Assembly: GCA_964386635.1 (NCBI GenBank) | Contig: CAYLRO010000062.1 | Location: 1-11,687 of the forward strand | DNA length: 11,687 bases | Direction: 5' to 3' | DNA from: Sabulitectum sp964386635 | Lineage (GTDB): Bacteria; Fermentibacterota; Fermentibacteria; Fermentibacterales; JCC-6 | Part shown: positions 1 to 6,372 of the stretch, in pieces | How the letters are laid out: the number at the start of each line of letters is the position of its first letter | Position numbering within the stretch: the stretch's first letter is position 1 | Position numbers and translations under genes: made by a program | The notes under the pieces: generated by a model | What the model was told of the DNA's origin: nothing | Seen by the model: the letters and a program-made list of their open reading frames with translations, nothing else | Databases searched by the model: none

Positions 1-317
1 CTGTTTTCAACGTTGATAACGGAAGAGAACTCACCAGCTACTTCACAGCTCTTCTACAGCAGGATGAAGAGATTTTCTATACCATCCAGGGAACACCAAT
101 TGCCCTGGGAAGCATGTCTCCTTCAGAAGCAGCAGCAACCGGCCTTTCCTTTGTTGACTGCGACTGGTTCATAACAGGAGACAACACTGGAGTTCAGCTG
201 TTTTCCAGAAACTCTGACCAGCCTGTCTGGCAATTCGAAAGCTTAAATCCCGATTCAAATGCAGTAAGAGCTGCAGCTGCATCTTTCAGGGATTTTGCTG
301 ATGGAGACACCGAGTAG
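1..317 (+). CDS. C-terminal part of an unidentified protein, beta-propeller-like
   Basis: An open frame (codons begin at position 3) runs in from the left edge with no start in the window and ends at TAG 315-317, giving about 104 residues. I do not recognise the family. The segment DWFITGDNTGVQLFSRNS followed by QPVWQFES resembles one blade of a WD40 or PQQ-like beta-propeller: a 'value is shown, then W' pattern also seen in the secreted propeller protein at 2920-4266. The end is acidic (DFADGDTE) and there is no Ig-like sorting tail, unlike the next two plus-strand genes. The C25 protease starts 102 nt downstream on the same strand, so cotranscription is possible, although AT-rich promoter-like sequence lies between them. 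No terminator hairpin is visible after the stop. Frame and stop are clear; the propeller assignment is weak inference. Confidence 0.7.
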   Translation, partial: VFNVDNGRELTSYFTALLQQDEEIFYTIQGTPIALGSMSPSEAAATGLSFVDCDWFITGDNTGVQLFSRNSDQPVWQFESLNPDSNAVRAAAASFRDFADGDTE

Positions 318-348
318 AAGGTTTTGAATTCGAAGTTATTTGCAGAGC

Positions 349-377
349 TTTTTTTCAGAACCCGCGTTGTATATATA
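349..377 (+). promoter_or_regulatory. Candidate promoter upstream of the C25 protease gene
   Basis: A T-rich block (TTTTTT, 349-354) lies 17 nt upstream of TATATA (372-377), inside the alternating run TATATATATA (370-379). The run sits about 40 nt before the ATG. The -35 match is poor and the host promoter consensus is unknown, so this is only a candidate for separate transcription of the protease gene. The same TTGTATAT string recurs upstream of leuS on the other strand. Confidence 0.25.
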
Positions 378-408
378 TACAGAGCAGAAATAGTTACCAG
401 ATTTAATC

Positions 409-415
409 AAGGAGG
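409..415 (+). promoter_or_regulatory. Ribosome binding site that fixes the C25 protease start
   Basis: AAGGAGG ends 4 nt before the ATG at 420. It supports starting at MKLTAIL, a clean signal peptide, rather than at the TTG 32 codons upstream (324), which would place an odd leader in front of the signal sequence. Confidence 0.85.
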
Positions 416-419
416 AAGA

Positions 420-2798
420 ATGAAGCTTACCGCAATTCTTGCACTGGCACTTATCACAGTTGCTTCTGCAGGAGAGTTTACAGTTACAATTCCCTTCTCT
501 GCTTCGCAGGTGGAGCTGAGAGAAATGGCTAATTACACCGCAGTTTCTGTGCCAGGCATGCAGACAATAAGCGCCACAGGCGCTCCGGCTCTGCCGCAGA
601 TGAGCACTGCCATCGCACTCCCTGCAGGAATGCAGGCTGTGTCAGTTGAGGTAGTGGATGTAACCTGGACAGCCATCAGGGGAAGACATACTGTTCTTCC
701 TGTAACCGAGCAGGTTCCCATAAGCCTTATGGGTGATACTGAAATTCCTCTTCCCTGCCCGAACCAGTCAATTTACTCATCTTCACAGGTTTTTCCTCAG
801 GTTGCAGCAAGGCTGAACAACAGCTCAATGCTTCTGGGCTTCCCTGTGGCCTATGCGGATGTATATCCTGTTCGCTGGAATCCCGCTTCAGGTGTTGTTG
901 AAGTCATGGACAACCTGCAGCTCAGAATAACAACTTCACCTGCTGACAATTACACAGTAAGAGCCCGTTCCGCACAGAGCGAGGCCAGAACCAGAACGCT
1001 TGTTGAAAACTCAGTTGTAAACCCCGAGATGGTACAGGCCAGCGGAGCTGTGATTATTCCCAGCCGCGACCTTACTTACGGTGAGTATGTGGTTATTGCC
1101 ACACCCGCATACGAAAGCTATGCACAGGAATTTGCCGACTGGAAGACCAGAAAGGGTATTCCAACAAGTGTATACACAACAACCTGGATACAGTCTCAGT
1201 ATTCATGTGCCGACCTCCAGCAGGAGATCCGTGCATTCCTTACCGACTGCCGCGACGAAGGTGTTGAGTATGTGCTTATCTGGGGCGACGACAACATCAT
1301 CGCCGGCCGTGATGCAATTATCACTACAAGCAGCGACTACACTGAATATCCTCCAGTAGACCTTTACTGGGCTGACATAAATGATTCTTCTCCCGGTGCC
1401 GACCTCTGGAACTCCAACGGCAACGGCATATGGGGCGAGAGCGGTGACACGGTAGACTATCACCCTGACCTTTTCACAGGCAGAGCAAGTGTGAATTCCA
1501 CCGGTGAGGCTCAGATTTTCATCGACAAGGTTCTTGCCTACGAACAGGTGGGATCAACAGATTACTTTGAAACAGCACCAATCGAGATGAGAGTGGGTTA
1601 CACCACAGAGCTTCTCTGGGGTTCCCCGTACTGGTGCTACGGTTCAGCCGGTGCAGAGATTATCAGCAACTATGTTCCTTCTTCCAGCTGGGAAGAAGAG
1701 AAATGCTACGACTCATCTAACGCCAACAGCCCTTCCATCACAACTGCCATGATCAATGCCGGTCCTGCACATGTTTACCACGCCAGCCACGGAAGTCAGA
1801 CATATTTCTCTCTTCCAGGCGGTTCTTATTCAACATCTGATTTCATGGCCCTTACCAACATCTCCGGTGGTGGTCTTCCTGCCATCTGGAACTCCATCAG
1901 CTGCCTGATCGGATACCTTGACGGATACGAGTGCATGGGTGACGCCTGGCTTGCCAGCCCTAACGGCGGCGGTTTCGGCGGATTCAATGCCAGGTACGGA
2001 TGGGGTAATCCAAGTAATCCGGGATACGGTGACAGTGAAGTTCTCTGCGCCAAGATCTACGATGAGCACTGGAATGAAAATGCGAATACCCTTGGTGCAA
2101 TGCATTTCATGGGCAAGGATGAGCTCAACCCTGGAAGCAGTAGCTACATGGACTGGTGTGTAAAGGAATACAACCTGTTCGGTGAGCCTGAGCTTCCTGT
2201 CTGGACTGCAGACGCGGTTCAGCTTTCAGCCAGCCACCCTTCATCCATAAGCGGTGCAACCACAGTGGCTGTAACCGTTACCGCCGGCGGCTCTCCAGTG
2301 TCAGGCGCAAGAGTGTGCCTCTACAAAGGTGATGACTGGTCCACAGCAGAGGTTTATGAAGTTGCCACAACCAACGGTTCGGGACAGGTGAACATACCTG
2401 TAGCCCCAACAACCACCGGAACCATGCTGGTTACCGCCTGGGCATACAACAACATCACTTACCTGGGTTCGCTCAATGTAGGCGAAACAGGCGTGAACGA
2501 CGAGTCTGGAACAGCTTTAACTGTGAACTCAGTCAGCGCTCCATGGCCCAATCCTGCATCAACCACTGCTGCTATACCATTCAGCCTTGCAAACGCCGGA
2601 ACAGCCAGCGTACAGGTATTCGACCTTGCCGGCCGTTCTGTTGCAACCCTTGCAGCTGATGAGTTTTCTGCAGGACAGCACACACTTAACTGGAACCTTA
2701 CCGGTTCAAACGGTGCTCCTGTTCCAAGTGGATTCTACAGCGTAGTTGTTACAACAGGAAACGCTGTAATGACAGAAAGAGTAATGGTTATCAGATAA
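420..2798 (+). CDS. Secreted gingipain-like C25 family cysteine protease with C-terminal sorting-type Ig domain
   Basis: A 792-residue putative surface or secreted cysteine endopeptidase. Residues 1-17 form a signal peptide (MKLTAILALALITVASA, probably cut before GEF). Residues about 20-205 have the layout of the C25 propeptide. Residues about 222-595 are the C25 catalytic domain, opening at YGEYVVIATPAY and closing at EYNLFGEPELPVW. The likely dyad is His457 in HASHGSQT and Cys495 in SISCLIG; both lie in the family's characteristic contexts. Residues about 600-687 look like an Ig-like beta domain. Residues about 705-792 are a FlgD-type Ig domain of the T9SS sorting kind (PWPNPAST, then VFDLAGR, then PSGFYSVVV). 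In Bacteroidota, gingipains carry such a domain, cross the outer membrane by T9SS and lose it on arrival. Activity, specificity and export route here are inferred. A strong intrinsic terminator follows, so the gene ends its transcript. It appears complete and intact. Confidence 0.9.
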   Translation: MKLTAILALALITVASAGEFTVTIPFSASQVELREMANYTAVSVPGMQTISATGAPALPQMSTAIALPAGMQAVSVEVVDVTWTAIRGRHTVLPVTEQVPISLMGDTEIPLPCPNQSIYSSSQVFPQVAARLNNSSMLLGFPVAYADVYPVRWNPASGVVEVMDNLQLRITTSPADNYTVRARSAQSEARTRTLVENSVVNPEMVQASGAVIIPSRDLTYGEYVVIATPAYESYAQEFADWKTRKGIPTSVYTTTWIQSQYSCADLQQEIRAFLTDCRDEGVEYVLIWGDDNIIAGRDAIITTSSDYTEYPPVDLYWADINDSSPGADLWNSNGNGIWGESGDTVDYHPDLFTGRASVNSTGEAQIFIDKVLAYEQVGSTDYFETAPIEMRVGYTTELLWGSPYWCYGSAGAEIISNYVPSSSWEEEKCYDSSNANSPSITTAMINAGPAHVYHASHGSQTYFSLPGGSYSTSDFMALTNISGGGLPAIWNSISCLIGYLDGYECMGDAWLASPNGGGFGGFNARYGWGNPSNPGYGDSEVLCAKIYDEHWNENANTLGAMHFMGKDELNPGSSSYMDWCVKEYNLFGEPELPVWTADAVQLSASHPSSISGATTVAVTVTAGGSPVSGARVCLYKGDDWSTAEVYEVATTNGSGQVNIPVAPTTTGTMLVTAWAYNNITYLGSLNVGETGVNDESGTALTVNSVSAPWPNPASTTAAIPFSLANAGTASVQVFDLAGRSVATLAADEFSAGQHTLNWNLTGSNGAPVPSGFYSVVVTTGNAVMTERVMVIR

Positions 2799-2815
2799 CC
2801 ATCAGTTCAAAGAAG

Positions 2816-2846
2816 GAGGGGTGCCATCTGGCACCCCTCTTTTTTT
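2816..2846 (+). terminator. Intrinsic terminator after the C25 protease gene
   Basis: A perfect 10-bp stem (GAGGGGTGCC, 2816-2825, with GGCACCCCTC, 2830-2839) closes a 4-nt loop (ATCT) and is followed by seven T residues (2840-2846). It begins 17 nt after the stop codon. An A-rich stretch precedes the stem, so it may also act weakly on the opposite strand. Confidence 0.93.
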
Positions 2847-2856
2847 AAAAAACATC

Positions 2857-2885
2857 TTGCGGTATTCATTCCATTCAGGTAATAT
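2857..2885 (+). promoter_or_regulatory. Candidate promoter for the secreted propeller gene
   Basis: Because a strong terminator lies just upstream, the next gene needs its own promoter in the roughly 75 nt that remain. The best sigma70-like pair I see is TTGCGG (2857-2862) and TAATAT (2880-2885), 17 nt apart. Both match the E. coli consensus only moderately, and the real consensus in this organism is unknown. Confidence 0.22.
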
Positions 2886-2919
2886 TTATAGACTGGAATC
2901 AACTGATGGGAGGATAACG

Positions 2920-4266
2920 ATGTTGAACAGAAAAGTTACATTTCTATGGTTTCTGCTGGTAACAGCAGGAGTGGGCTTCGGGTATCCCACATGGATAAAA
3001 GTATATGATGGCCATGGAATGAACACGATAGAGGATGTACTGCCTCTATCCAACGGCCATACGGTGTTTGCCGCCACATGCGATTCCACACCTGCCTGGG
3101 ACGGCACATGGGCAGCAGAGATAGACGAAAACGGCGATATCCTCTGGAACTTTTATCACCCCATGCCGCCGAGAGGGCTGGCTGAGATCGAAGGTGAGGG
3201 TTATCTGCTTCTTACAGGTCTTTACAACGGACAGCTAATCAGGCTGGATCTCTCCGGAAATCAGGTCTGGTCGATCCCTGTAGGCTACAGCCTGGATCAT
3301 CTTGTTCGCACAGCCGACGGCAACTACGTTTACCGTGATGACGACGTGATCAGAATGGTGGACAGCAATGGCAGTACCATCTGGACAGTGGACCCTCCCC
3401 AGCCTGAATACATTGCCGCCCTCGGACCATCATACAGCCCTTCCGGCGGATTTGCCGTAAACGGTTCACGGTATGATCCCACTAAAATGTACTTCATGGG
3501 AGGAACTGCAGATTCAACGGGTGCGATTCAAGCTGTGGGGGAATACTACACTGGAGGCGACATGCTGTATTTCCTGGGAACGTACTCGGATATTGAAGGG
3601 AACTGCTACGGTATTGCCCAATACGTAAACAGTTATCCACCCCCTACATCAGACGAACACGTTATCAGATTCGATACCAGCGGAAACATCAGCTGGAACA
3701 GGATCGTAAACGGCACAGTGGACATCTGTCAGTCAGCGGATGGGAACACCATTGTTGCAGGAACCCTGCAGAACTCAGATATCGAGTTGCTATTCCTGAG
3801 AAAGATGAACTCAGCAAACGGGGGAACTATCTGGGAAACCGTTCACGGCCTTGGAAGTGACTATTTCTCTCCGTACTGCGTTGGTGCGGCCTCAGACGGC
3901 GGCTTCGTCGTTGGAGGAACCTCGTTGGGGCTGGCGGCATTGGCGAAAACAGACTCTCTCGGTCTCATCAACGGCATGGGAATTCAGGATACGCCGCAGA
4001 GCGAGCTTCATATCCGCCCCCTATCGAATCCTTCATTCTCTTCTTCTTTATCATTCGAGATCGGTATCCCTCAAGGAGTGGAAAGCAGCCTCTGTATACT
4101 GGATGCGACAGGAAGGGTCGTGCACACGGATCAGCTTCACAATACTGCTTCTTCTGTCAGCTTTGACCGGTCCGGGTTACCGCCGGGAGTTTACATCGCT
4201 GTTCTTTCTTCTGACTCATTTGGCAGGGCATTTTGCAGGATGATCCTTCTGGATCAGACCCAGTAG
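2920..4266 (+). CDS. Secreted beta-propeller repeat protein with C-terminal sorting-type domain
   Basis: A 448-residue protein of unknown function. The ATG at 2920 has GGGAGG 6 nt upstream (2908-2913) and begins a signal peptide (MLNRKVTFLWFLLVTAGVGFGYP, about 21 residues). The open frame extends upstream as far as the terminator at 2816-2846, but those codons are rejected as leader. Residues about 25-345 carry repeated blades of the PQQ/WD40-like type, each ending in a 'G-x-x-x-W' turn: DENGDILWNF (69-78), LDLSGNQVWS (109-118), VDSNGSTIWTV (147-157), FDTSGNISWNR (251-261) and NGGTIWE (300-306). Residues about 362-448 resemble a T9SS-type sorting Ig domain: PLSNPSFSSS, LCILDATGR, LPPGVYIAVLSS. 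The protein is therefore probably exported like the C25 protease upstream. Its last 13 nt overlap the end of the convergent comM gene. The propeller may bind a ligand or act structurally; no catalytic motif is visible. Confidence 0.85.
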   Translation: MLNRKVTFLWFLLVTAGVGFGYPTWIKVYDGHGMNTIEDVLPLSNGHTVFAATCDSTPAWDGTWAAEIDENGDILWNFYHPMPPRGLAEIEGEGYLLLTGLYNGQLIRLDLSGNQVWSIPVGYSLDHLVRTADGNYVYRDDDVIRMVDSNGSTIWTVDPPQPEYIAALGPSYSPSGGFAVNGSRYDPTKMYFMGGTADSTGAIQAVGEYYTGGDMLYFLGTYSDIEGNCYGIAQYVNSYPPPTSDEHVIRFDTSGNISWNRIVNGTVDICQSADGNTIVAGTLQNSDIELLFLRKMNSANGGTIWETVHGLGSDYFSPYCVGAASDGGFVVGGTSLGLAALAKTDSLGLINGMGIQDTPQSELHIRPLSNPSFSSSLSFEIGIPQGVESSLCILDATGRVVHTDQLHNTASSVSFDRSGLPPGVYIAVLSSDSFGRAFCRMILLDQTQ

Positions 4267-5786
4267 TCCCGCTCCAGTGCCCTGTACTGAACTGCTTCGG
4301 CAATATGGGTTTCAGATATGTCTGATTCACCCTGAAGGTCTGCAATTGTCCTGGAAACCCTTAGTGTTCTGTAATACCCTCTTGCTGACAGATTGAATCT
4401 TGCAGCAGCAGTATCCAGCAGTTTTCTTCCTGCAGGATTAAGTCGGCAGTGTGTTCTTGTAAGGGTGCTTGTCATTCCGGCGTTGCTGTGCACTCCCTGA
4501 ACACCTGCAAATCTCTTGTTCTGCACCTCTCTGGCTGCAATGACCCTGGTTCGGATCTCGTTGCTGGTTTCTCCTCCGGGCTCAAAATTCCCCAGCTCTC
4601 CCCTTGGAACCGGAAGTACTTCCAGATGAATGTCTATCCTGTCAAGAAGAGGGCCTGATATCTTTCCCAGGTAACGCTGCACCTGAGATGCTGTACAGTT
4701 GCATGACTTAGCCGGGTGGGTGAGATACCCGCAGGGACAGGGGTTCATAGCAGCAACAAGCATGAATCGTGCAGGCAGCTCAACAGTTGCAGATGACCTG
4801 GATATTATCACCTTGCCACTCTCCATTGGCTGACGCATGACCTCCAGAGCACCCCGTCTGAATTCAGGAAGCTCATCCAGAAAAAGAACGCCATTGTGGG
4901 CAAGACTTACCTCTCCCGGCCGGGGATTGGTTCCTCCTCCGGCAAGCCCGGGGGTTGAAACAGTGTGATGAGGTGCCCGGAATGGCCTTTTCAATACAAG
5001 AGCCTGACCTTCAGGTAAAAGCCCGGCAACACTGTGAACCTTCGTTGTTTCAATGGCTTCTTCCGGGGACATAGGGGGAAGTATCCCGGGAAGCCTGGCT
5101 GCAAGCATTGTTTTCCCGGAACCTGGAGGGCCGATCATCAGCACATTGTGCCCACCTGCTGCAGCTATCTCCAGGGCTCTTTTCGCCTGCTGCTGACCGC
5201 TGACTTCTGAAAAGTCAGGAAACTCGCCTGGTATATCCACCTCTGCTGTAATCCGGTCTGCTTCCTTCAAATTGGAGAGCCCCTGTAAGAACAGAGACAC
5301 CTGCTCCAGGTTATCGGCAGGGAATACAGGCACCGGAGAAGCTATCACTGCCTCGCCGGAATTGGAGGCCGGTACAATAAAACCCTCAAGCCCCTGGCCG
5401 TTAAGACCGGCGGCCATGGGAAGAACGCCCTTTACAGACCTCAGGGTGCCATCCAGAGCCAACTCCGCAAGATATGCATACTTTCCTGCCCTGCCCTCTG
5501 GAATGTATCCTGAAGCTGCCAGAAGCCCGATTGCAATAGGGAGATCGAAGGCTGCTCCTTCTTTCTTCCTGCCTGCAGGAGCAAGGTTAACCGTGAGTTT
5601 TTTCGGAGGCAGTGAAAAACCGGTGTTGTGTATGGCCGCCTGAACCCTCTCTCTGGATTCCTTCACTGCATTATCCGGCAGGCCGACTATGGTGAATGAT
5701 GGAAGCCCCTTTGAAAGATCCACCTCGACATCCACCTGGAAAGCATCTATTCCCACAAGACCCACACTGCGAGTAAAAGCCAGCAT
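4254..5786 (-). CDS. comM: ComM/YifB family Mg-chelatase-like AAA+ ATPase
   Basis: A 510-residue protein, the normal length for the family. The start is chosen at MLAFTRSVGLVGIDAFQVDV, which begins as YifB/ComM proteins do, with AGGGAGG (5792-5798) 5 nt upstream; a longer open frame adds 29 unlikely residues. Residues about 20-170 form the N-terminal ChlI/Lon-like domain. The AAA+ core has Walker A GPPGSGKT (219-226), Walker B VLFLDE (300-305), a sensor-1-type AAMNP (345-349) and LLDRIDI (380-386). Cysteines 350, 352, 362 and 364 form a probable metal-binding cluster. Residues about 405-505 are the Mg_chelatase_C domain ending in ALERDYWV. ComM of Vibrio and relatives is a hexameric helicase that promotes branch migration when transforming DNA is integrated, so a cytoplasmic role in recombination is inferred. 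It lies 93 nt after the prolyl isomerase gene with a hairpin between them. Its TGA stop overlaps the convergent propeller gene by 13 bp. Confidence 0.95.
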   Translation of the reverse strand: MLAFTRSVGLVGIDAFQVDVEVDLSKGLPSFTIVGLPDNAVKESRERVQAAIHNTGFSLPPKKLTVNLAPAGRKKEGAAFDLPIAIGLLAASGYIPEGRAGKYAYLAELALDGTLRSVKGVLPMAAGLNGQGLEGFIVPASNSGEAVIASPVPVFPADNLEQVSLFLQGLSNLKEADRITAEVDIPGEFPDFSEVSGQQQAKRALEIAAAGGHNVLMIGPPGSGKTMLAARLPGILPPMSPEEAIETTKVHSVAGLLPEGQALVLKRPFRAPHHTVSTPGLAGGGTNPRPGEVSLAHNGVLFLDELPEFRRGALEVMRQPMESGKVIISRSSATVELPARFMLVAAMNPCPCGYLTHPAKSCNCTASQVQRYLGKISGPLLDRIDIHLEVLPVPRGELGNFEPGGETSNEIRTRVIAAREVQNKRFAGVQGVHSNAGMTSTLTRTHCRLNPAGRKLLDTAAARFNLSARGYYRTLRVSRTIADLQGESDISETHIAEAVQYRALERDYWV

Positions 5787-5835
5787 GAAAACCTCCCTGT
5801 ATATGGAGATTGACCGACATTTTCTCGTGAAATGC

Positions 5836-5863
5836 AAAGAGGAGGGCATAAGCCCTCCCCTTC
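5836..5863 (-). terminator. Terminator-like hairpin between the prolyl isomerase gene and comM
   Basis: Read on the minus strand, GAAGGGGAGGGC pairs with GCCCTCCTCTTT across a TTAT loop, giving a 12-bp stem with seven consecutive strong pairs next to the loop and two G-U pairs further out. The T residues lie mostly inside the 3' arm rather than after it, and TGCATTTC follows, so termination may be partial. It begins 16 nt past the isomerase stop and may reduce read-through into comM. On the plus strand the downstream side is CCTTCTC, a poor tail. Confidence 0.5.
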
Positions 5864-5879
5864 TCAAGTGCAATATGTA

Positions 5880-6356
5880 CTATTTAACAGTAACCTTATT
5901 CATCATATCACCCTGCCTGATGGCATCAACAACATCCTGGCCGCTTGTCACTTTTCCGAAAACCGTGTGTCTTCCGTTGAGATGCGGCTGCGGACAGTGG
6001 GTAATGAAAAACTGGCTGCCGTTGGTGCCGGGACCGGCATTTGCCATGGAGATTACTCCTGTTTCATGAGTGAGGGGATTACCGTGAAACTCATCGCTGA
6101 ATCTGTAACCCGGACCACCCATGCCGGTTCCTGTCGGATCTCCTCCCTGTACCATGAAATCACTGATTACCCTGTGAAAAGAAATACCGTCGTAGTAACC
6201 GTCTTTCACAAGAAAGACGAAGTTATTCACTGTCTCAGGGGCATATTCAGGAAAAAGATCGAGTTCAATGTTACCTCTCTCGGTTTCCATTGTAACCTTG
6301 TAGACCTTCTTTGTATCGATGGTCATCTCAGGCGGTGCACTGTACTGCTTTGCCAT
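5880..6356 (-). CDS. Cyclophilin-type peptidyl-prolyl cis-trans isomerase, cytoplasmic
   Basis: A 158-residue protein, typical of small bacterial cyclophilins, which catalyse cis-trans isomerisation of X-Pro bonds during folding. Family motifs are all present: FHRVISDFMVQGG (60-72) with the catalytic Arg62 and substrate-pocket Phe67, Met68 and Gln70; SMANAGPGTNGSQFFIT (103-119); and HLNGRHTVFGK (125-135) with the conserved His130. The position equal to Trp121 of human cyclophilin A is His125, as in many bacterial forms that bind cyclosporin poorly. There is no signal peptide; residues 1-15 are a short charged extension before the fold. The start at ATG 6356 is supported by AGGAGG (6362-6367) 5 nt upstream. 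The gene begins 16 nt after leuS ends, so the two are probably cotranscribed, and a hairpin follows it. I do not assign ppiA or ppiB orthology. Confidence 0.95.
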   Translation of the reverse strand: MAKQYSAPPEMTIDTKKVYKVTMETERGNIELDLFPEYAPETVNNFVFLVKDGYYDGISFHRVISDFMVQGGDPTGTGMGGPGYRFSDEFHGNPLTHETGVISMANAGPGTNGSQFFITHCPQPHLNGRHTVFGKVTSGQDVVDAIRQGDMMNKVTVK

Positions 6357-6372
6357 TTCATCCTCCTGTTGA

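Noticed and set aside
370..379. TA dinucleotide repeat as a phase-variable tract
   Set aside because: Only five TA units, too short to call a variable tract; it is better explained as an AT-rich promoter region.
324..419. N-terminal extension of the C25 protease from a TTG at 324
   Set aside because: The extra 32 residues are not signal-like and precede a perfect signal peptide that has its own AAGGAGG site; the leader is treated as 5' untranslated sequence.
1081..2163. Several open frames of 75-92 residues on both strands inside the C25 protease
   Set aside because: They lie entirely within a well-supported gene, lack domains and ribosome binding sites, and look like shadows of its codon use.
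2821..2919. N-terminal extension of the propeller protein from a GTG at 2821
   Set aside because: It would start inside the terminator stem. The ATG at 2920 has a good ribosome binding site and begins a signal peptide.
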